Shown here in pieces: positions 53,819 through 58,512 of a stretch of DNA of 58,512 bases; position 1 is the stretch's first letter; every line of letters starts with the position of its first letter. A model generated the notes under the pieces. The model had not been told where the DNA came from and made no database searches. It saw only the letters and a list, made by a program, of their open reading frames with translations. Location of the stretch: assembly GCF_001673365.1 (NCBI RefSeq), contig NZ_LZLS01000101.1, positions 1 to 58,512 on the forward strand, in the 5' to 3' direction. Made by a program: the position numbers and the translations under genes. This DNA comes from Mycobacterium asiaticum. GTDB taxonomy: Bacteria; Actinomycetota; Actinomycetes; Mycobacteriales; Mycobacteriaceae.

Positions 53819-55081
53819 TTACTGCCGGTAGCTGGCCAGGAAGTTGCCGAGCCGATCGATCGCGCCTGCAAGATCGCGCGCCCACGGCAAAGTCACGATG
53901 CGCAGGTGATCCGGTGCGGGCCAATTGAATCCAGTGCCCTGGGTGACCAGAATCTTCTCCTGCAACAACAGGTCGAGCACCAACTGCTCGTCGTCGTCGA
54001 TGTCGTAGACCTCGGGATCAAGCCGGGGGAACGCGTACAACGCGCCTTCCGGTTTGGTGCACGAAACCCCGGGAATCTCGTTGAGCTTGGTCCAGGCAAC
54101 GTCGCGCTGTTCGAGCAGTCGACCGCCTGGGAGCACCAGGTCCTCGATGCTTTGGTATCCACCGAGCGCCACCTGAATCGCGTGCTGCGCAGGGACATTC
54201 GGGCACAGACGCATATTGGCCAGCAGGTTGATTCCTTCGATGAAACTGCTGGCGTGGTCCTTAGGCCCCGTGATCGCCAGCCAACCGGCCCGGTAGCCGG
54301 CTACCCGGTAGGCCTTGGATAGACCGTTGAAGGTCAGGCACAGCAAGTCCGGTGCCAGTGAAGCCACGCTGATGTGCTCGGCATCGTCGTAGAGGATCTT
54401 GTCGTAGATCTCGTCGGCTAGCAGCAGAAGTTGATGCTTGCGCGCCAAAGCGACTATCTGCGTAAGGATTTCGCGGCCGTACACCGCTCCGGTGGGGTTG
54501 TTCGGGTTGATCACCACCAGCGCCTTGGTGCGCTCGGTGATCTTGGATTCCAGATCGGCGATGTCGGGCTGCCAATTCTGGGTCTCGTCGCACAGGTAGT
54601 GCACGGGGGTGCCGCCGGCCAGCGAGGTCGACGCCGTCCACAGCGGATAGTCCGGCGCCGGGATCAACACCTGGTCGCCGTTGTCCAGCAGCGCCTGCAG
54701 CGTCATTGTGATCAGCTCGGAGACCCCGTTGCCCAGATAGACGTCGTCGACGTCGAATCGCGGGAAACCCTCGACGAGCTCGTAGCGGGTGACCACCGCG
54801 CGCCGAGCCGACAGGATGCCCTGGGAGTCGGAGTACCCCTGCGCGTACGGCAGTGCCTGGATCATGTCGCGCATGATCACGTCGGGTGCCTCGAAGCCGA
54901 ACGGCGCCGGGTTGCCGATATTGAGCTTGAGGATGCGGTGCCCTTCGGCTTCCAGCCGCGCGGCGTGTGCGTGTACCGGGCCGCGGATTTCGTACAGGAC
55001 GTCCTGAAGCTTGGACGACTGCGCGAACGCGCGCTGCCGGTGATGCCCGGAGGTATGCGCGGGCAGCTGATGAGTGGTCAC
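53819..55081 (-). CDS. aspC: class I PLP aminotransferase (Rv0337c-like)
   Basis: A 420-residue fold-type I aminotransferase. The substrate loop GNPAPFG is near 57-63, the NPNNPTGAVYG motif near 200-210, the LLLADEIYDKILYD stretch near 224-238 and the PLP lysine in FNGLSKAYRVAGYRAGW near 255-271. It is likely an alanine/aspartate or aromatic aminotransferase; order next to the Rv0338c-like gene supports the name used for Rv0337c. It starts 56 bp after the end of the reductase gene on the same strand. Confidence 0.9.
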   Translation of the reverse strand: MTTHQLPAHTSGHHRQRAFAQSSKLQDVLYEIRGPVHAHAARLEAEGHRILKLNIGNPAPFGFEAPDVIMRDMIQALPYAQGYSDSQGILSARRAVVTRYELVEGFPRFDVDDVYLGNGVSELITMTLQALLDNGDQVLIPAPDYPLWTASTSLAGGTPVHYLCDETQNWQPDIADLESKITERTKALVVINPNNPTGAVYGREILTQIVALARKHQLLLLADEIYDKILYDDAEHISVASLAPDLLCLTFNGLSKAYRVAGYRAGWLAITGPKDHASSFIEGINLLANMRLCPNVPAQHAIQVALGGYQSIEDLVLPGGRLLEQRDVAWTKLNEIPGVSCTKPEGALYAFPRLDPEVYDIDDDEQLVLDLLLQEKILVTQGTGFNWPAPDHLRIVTLPWARDLAGAIDRLGNFLASYRQ

Positions 55082-55137
55082 TTCAACATCGTCCCATCGC
55101 TGTCCACCGATATTTGCTGATCGGTGTCAAAACGTGA

Positions 55138-58100
55138 TCAGCGCTTGCCCGGTGGACGCGCACCCGGTGCTAAGCCCAAGCCCTTGACCGGGGCAGCAGG
55201 TGCCGCCGGAGGAGTTGGGTCGCCGTTGCTCTCCGAGGACGCAGCGGGCTCCGACTTTGCTTCGGGCTCGGACTTCGCTTCGGGCTCGGCGGCCTTTTCC
55301 GGCTCCGCAGGTTCGGGCTCGGCGGGCTTCGCGGGGGCAGCTGGTGCGCTCTTCTTCGCACCCGGGCGCTTGGCGCCGGCCGCGATACCCAAACCCTTGA
55401 CCGGTGCCTCGGGCTTGGCCGACTCGGCGGCCGGTGTCTCAGGGGCCGGTGTTTCAGGAGCCGGTGTCTCGGTTTTAGCCTCGACTTTCGCTGGCTCCGC
55501 TGCCGCCGCGGGTGCGGACTTCTTGGCACCGGGACGCTTGGCGCCGGCCGCCATGCCGAGGCCTTTAACTGGTGCTGCGGGCGCCGCGGCTTCCGGCGCT
55601 GCGGCTGTCTCGGCAGGCGCCGCAGCGGCCTTCTTGGCACCGGGACGCTTGGCGCCGGCCGCCATGCCGAGCCCCTTGGTCGGCGCCGCGGGGGCCGCGG
55701 CCTCCGGCGCTTCGGCCGTCGTTGCCGCGGGAGCGGCGGTCTTCTTGGCACCGGGGCGCTTCGCGCCGCCGGCCATACCCAGACCCTTGACGGGTGCCGC
55801 CGCGGCAGGCTTTTCCTCCGCCGCGGGCGCCGGCTTCGTTTCGGTGACTTCCTGCGGCTCGGCCTCCGCGGGCGCGGCCGGTGCGGCGGCCTTGGGCTTG
55901 GCCTTCTCCGCCTGGGCCGCGCGTTGCTCGGCTTCCTTTGCGGCAGTGCCCTTCTCCGGCAGCTTGACGCTGTCGCGGTCGAGCGAGCCGAGCAGGACCT
56001 GGGCCACGTCGAGCACCTCGACGCCACTGCGCCCGGCCTCTTCCTGCCTGTCGTTGACGCCGTCGGTGACCATCACCCGACAGAACGGGCACGCGACGGC
56101 GACGGTGGTGGCGTTGGTGGCCAGTGCCTCGTCGACGCGCTCGTGGTTGATGCGCTTGCCGATGTGTTCTTCCATCCACATCCGTGCTCCACCGGCGCCG
56201 CAGCAGAAGCTGCGCTCTGCGTGGCGGGGCATCTCGGTCAGGGTGGCCCCCGCGGCGCCAATCAGCTCACGCGGCGCCTCGTAGACCTTGTTGTGCCGGC
56301 CCAGGTAGCAGGGGTCGTGGTAGGTGATGTCTTGGGAGACGGCGTTGACCGGCACCAGCTTGTTGTCCCGCACCAGGCGGTTGAGCAGCTGGGTGTGGTG
56401 CAACACGCTGTAGTTGCTGCCCAGTTGTCGGTATTCCTTGCCCAGGGTGTTGAAGCAGTGCGGGCAGGTGACGACGACCTTGCGGTCTACGGTCTCCACG
56501 CCCTCGAACACCCCGTCAAGGGTCTCGATGGCCTGCTGGGCCAGTTGCTGGAACAGGAACTCATTGCCCGAGCGGCGAGCCGAGTCGCCGTTGCAGGTTT
56601 CGCCGGTACCCAGCACCAGATACTTGACTCCGGCAATCGACAGCAGTTCGGCGACGGCCTTGGTGGTCTTCTTCGCCTTGTCGTCATAGGCTCCGGCGCA
56701 GCCCACCCAGAACAGGTACTCGTAGCCGTCGAAGCTCTCGACATCTTCGCCGTAGACCGGAACGTCGAAGTCGACCTCATCGATCCAGCTGGTGCGGTCC
56801 GAGGCATTCTGGCCCCACGGATTGCCCTTGTTTTCAAGGTTTTTGAACAAGACGGACAGCTCGGAGGGGAACTCCGACTCCATCATCACCTGGTAGCGGC
56901 GCATATCAACAATGTGGTCGACGTGCTCGATGTCCACCGGGCACTGCTCGACGCAAGCACCACACGTCACGCAGGACCACAACACATCGGGGTCGATGAC
57001 ACCGCCTTGTTCGGCGGTGCCGACCAACGGGCGGGTCGCCTGCTCGGGCCCGGAACCCATTACCCGGCCGAAGCCGGACTCGGGAACGTGATGCTCCTCG
57101 GCGTGCTTCTCGCCGCGCAGTTCTTCACCCAGCCCGCCCTCGGGCGTGCTCTCCAGCGGGGTTTCCTTTTCGCCAAGGATGTAAGGCGCCTTAGCCATCC
57201 AGTGGTCGCGCAGGTCCATGATGACGAGCTTGGGCGACAACGGCTTTGCGGTGTTCCACGCCGGGCACTGCGACTGACAACGCCCACACTCGGTACAGGT
57301 GGCGAAGTCGAGCATGCCCTTCCAGGAAAAGTCCTCGATCTTGCCGCGGCCGAATTCGGCGTCGTCGGGCGGGTTTTCGAAGTCGATCGGCTTGCCGTCC
57401 GACTCGATCGGCAACAGCGGGCCCAGCCCGTCCGGCAGTCGCTTGAACACGACGTTGATCGGTGCCAGGAAGATGTGCAGGTGCTTTGAGTGCAGCACGA
57501 TCAGCAGGAAGGCCAGCATGACCCCGATGTGCAGCATCAGTGCGACGGTCTCGATGATCTCGTTCGTGTTGTGGCCCAACGGCTCCAGAAGCGCGCCCAT
57601 GGTGTGGGAGAAGAACGCGCCCTTGCCGTAAGGGAATTCGTCGCCAAGAGCATTGACCGAGGCGCCGCGGAAGATGGCGTAGGTCCAGATGACGTTGAAG
57701 ATCATGAACAGGATCAGCCAGGCACCGCCGGTGTGGGATCCATAGAATCGGGAGTCGCGGCCGTATTCCTTGGGCTCGCTGCGCAATCGGATGATCGCGA
57801 AGGTGACGATGCCGGTTAGCACGGCCAGTGCGAAGAAGTCCTGCAGGGCGCCCAGTGCGTCCCAGCGACCGATGATCGGGATGTGGAAGTTGGGCTGGAA
57901 CAGCACGCCGTAGGCCTCGATGTAGACCGTCAGCAGGATGAAGAAGCCCCACATGGTGAAGAAGTGGGCGAGGCCGGGTATCGACCACTTCAACAGCTTG
58001 CGCTGGCCGAACACCTCGGCGACCTGCGCCCAGATCCGAGAGCCGATGTCGTTGGTGCGTCCGCTCGCCGACTGACCAGAGGTGACCAGCTTGTAGAGCC

Positions 58101-58185
58101 ACCAGACTCGCTTCAGGGCCAGCAAGATCACGACCGCGGTCATGCCCATGCCCAGTACCAGCCTGATGAGCGTCTGCGTGGTCAC
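55138..58185 (-). CDS. membrane iron-sulfur heterodisulfide-reductase-like protein (Rv0338c-like)
   Basis: A 1015-residue membrane redox protein. The first ~270 residues hold about six spans (HdrE/NarI-like). Two 4Fe-4S ferredoxin motifs follow: CTECGRCQSQCPAW (about 296-309) and CVTCGACVEQCP (about 405-416). Two CCG domains come next, the second with CCGAGGARMWMEE near 660. The last ~270 residues are Ala/Pro/Glu-rich with five repeats of the form KGLG-(M/I/L)-A-x-GA-(K/R)-xPG-K. It probably passes electrons between the quinone pool and a soluble thiol or enzyme partner; Rv0338c is thought essential in M. tuberculosis. Confidence 0.9.
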   Translation of the reverse strand: MTTQTLIRLVLGMGMTAVVILLALKRVWWLYKLVTSGQSASGRTNDIGSRIWAQVAEVFGQRKLLKWSIPGLAHFFTMWGFFILLTVYIEAYGVLFQPNFHIPIIGRWDALGALQDFFALAVLTGIVTFAIIRLRSEPKEYGRDSRFYGSHTGGAWLILFMIFNVIWTYAIFRGASVNALGDEFPYGKGAFFSHTMGALLEPLGHNTNEIIETVALMLHIGVMLAFLLIVLHSKHLHIFLAPINVVFKRLPDGLGPLLPIESDGKPIDFENPPDDAEFGRGKIEDFSWKGMLDFATCTECGRCQSQCPAWNTAKPLSPKLVIMDLRDHWMAKAPYILGEKETPLESTPEGGLGEELRGEKHAEEHHVPESGFGRVMGSGPEQATRPLVGTAEQGGVIDPDVLWSCVTCGACVEQCPVDIEHVDHIVDMRRYQVMMESEFPSELSVLFKNLENKGNPWGQNASDRTSWIDEVDFDVPVYGEDVESFDGYEYLFWVGCAGAYDDKAKKTTKAVAELLSIAGVKYLVLGTGETCNGDSARRSGNEFLFQQLAQQAIETLDGVFEGVETVDRKVVVTCPHCFNTLGKEYRQLGSNYSVLHHTQLLNRLVRDNKLVPVNAVSQDITYHDPCYLGRHNKVYEAPRELIGAAGATLTEMPRHAERSFCCGAGGARMWMEEHIGKRINHERVDEALATNATTVAVACPFCRVMVTDGVNDRQEEAGRSGVEVLDVAQVLLGSLDRDSVKLPEKGTAAKEAEQRAAQAEKAKPKAAAPAAPAEAEPQEVTETKPAPAAEEKPAAAAPVKGLGMAGGAKRPGAKKTAAPAATTAEAPEAAAPAAPTKGLGMAAGAKRPGAKKAAAAPAETAAAPEAAAPAAPVKGLGMAAGAKRPGAKKSAPAAAAEPAKVEAKTETPAPETPAPETPAAESAKPEAPVKGLGIAAGAKRPGAKKSAPAAPAKPAEPEPAEPEKAAEPEAKSEPEAKSEPAASSESNGDPTPPAAPAAPVKGLGLAPGARPPGKR

Positions 58186-58219
58186 GGAAAGTCACCCCAA
58201 TTCGTCGTCACTCCGAAGG

Positions 58220-58249
58220 GCAGCAACGCGTTAGAGGCGCCTTTGCTGC
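58220..58249. promoter_or_regulatory. inverted repeat upstream of the Rv0338c-like gene
   Basis: GCAGCAA (58220-58226) and TTGCTGC (58243-58249) are perfect inverted arms, 35 bp before the reductase start. A second repeat, TTCTCG/CGAGAA, lies at 58273-58293. These may be operator sites; no known consensus was recognised. Confidence 0.4.
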
Positions 58250-58319
58250 TTAACCTGCCCATACTGACATCTTCTCGGCATTCGCCGCGAGAAAGGCAAA
58301 CCTAAGTTTGCGCAGATCG

Positions 58320-58337
58320 CCAGCCCAGCGGGGCTGG
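58320..58337 (-). terminator. hairpin after the LuxR-type gene
   Basis: CCAGCCC (58320-58326), loop AGCG, GGGCTGG (58331-58337): a perfect 7-bp stem 30 bp past the stop of the partial regulator gene. Confidence 0.5.
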
Positions 58338-58367
58338 GATGTGATCAGGTCTACACGTCGGCCGGGC

Positions 58368-58512
58368 TCAGCTTTGCGGGGCAAGCATGGCCCGCAGCAT
58401 CGACAGCATCTCCGAACGTGATCCGGCGCCGAGCCGACGACGAATCCGGGCGACGTGATGCTCGACGGTTTTCGCCGAAATGAACAGTTGACCGCCGATA
58501 TCGCGATATGGA
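58368..58512 (-). CDS. partial LuxR-family regulator (Rv0339c/IniR-like), C-terminal end
   Basis: Only the last ~48 codons are inside the window. They read as a LuxR HTH: YRDIGGQLFISAKTVEHHVA, then RIRRRLGAGSRSEMLSMLRAML and a stop at 58368. The place beside the Rv0338c-like gene matches Rv0339c, a large regulator of the iniBAC envelope-stress genes. The N-terminal part lies beyond the window's end. Confidence 0.8.
   Translation of the reverse strand, partial: PYRDIGGQLFISAKTVEHHVARIRRRLGAGSRSEMLSMLRAMLAPQS

Noticed and set aside
55124..56284. 386-codon Ser/Ala-rich open frame on the plus strand
   Set aside because: Antisense of the Ala/Pro-rich tail of the Rv0338c-like reductase. Composition explains the absence of stops.

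Overview
The window looks like the chromosome of a slow-growing, non-tuberculous Mycobacterium. The evidence is high-GC coding on both strands, a PE_PGRS gene, an MmpL transporter, mycothiol- and F420-type enzymes, and a right half (about 43.3-58.5 kb) that follows the M. tuberculosis Rv0320-Rv0339c order: exported Rv0320-like protein, dcd, udgA, Rv0332-like, Rv0333-like, rmlA, aspC (Rv0337c), Rv0338c-like reductase and the end of an Rv0339c (IniR)-like LuxR regulator. These family and synteny calls are from memory of the proteins; no search was run.

Left flank (1-21.95 kb): a mosaic of metabolic and stress genes. It holds an AbrB-type membrane protein, a small sigma-region-4-like protein next to a large LuxR ATPase regulator, a TerD-vWA protein, a Baeyer-Villiger-like monooxygenase fused to an alpha/beta hydrolase, mtnA, a diiron ferritin-like protein, dadA, a complete Xre/RES toxin-antitoxin pair, twin 119-bp hairpin repeats, TetR regulators with visible operators, a PE_PGRS protein and a CruF-like carotenoid membrane protein.

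Centre (21,956-40,601): an integrated element of about 18.6 kb sitting in the 3' half of a tRNA-Gly(CCC) gene. A 44-bp direct repeat marks its ends: the intact tRNA at the right and a displaced tRNA 3' end at the left. The backbone is that of an actinomycete integrative and conjugative element (pSAM2 type): GntR/KorSA-like repressor fused to a P-loop kinase domain, Pra-like activator, FtsK/TraSA-like DNA translocase, HUH-type RepSA-like initiator, Xis and tyrosine integrase. Cargo consists of a 2-hydroxyacid dehydrogenase, four TetR regulators, an F420/LLM oxidoreductase, a hotdog thioesterase, a decayed alpha/beta hydrolase, an MmpL exporter controlled by repeated GATACCG boxes, and an unrecognised 311-residue protein. 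This last gene lies between two copies of the integrase 3' end, right beside the tRNA.

Right flank: an iron-sulfur/redox cluster (SufR-like regulator, fdxA, OsmC, hemerythrin, 3Fe-4S ferredoxin) followed by the conserved dcd-udgA-rmlA-aspC-Rv0338c neighbourhood, which here contains two tandem paralogous membrane proteins with long Pro/Gly-rich tails. The strongest candidates for something undescribed are the repressor-kinase fusion with its CAGTTGA iterons, the cargo gene caught between duplicated integrase ends, the GATACCG-box MmpL circuit and the twin hairpin repeats.
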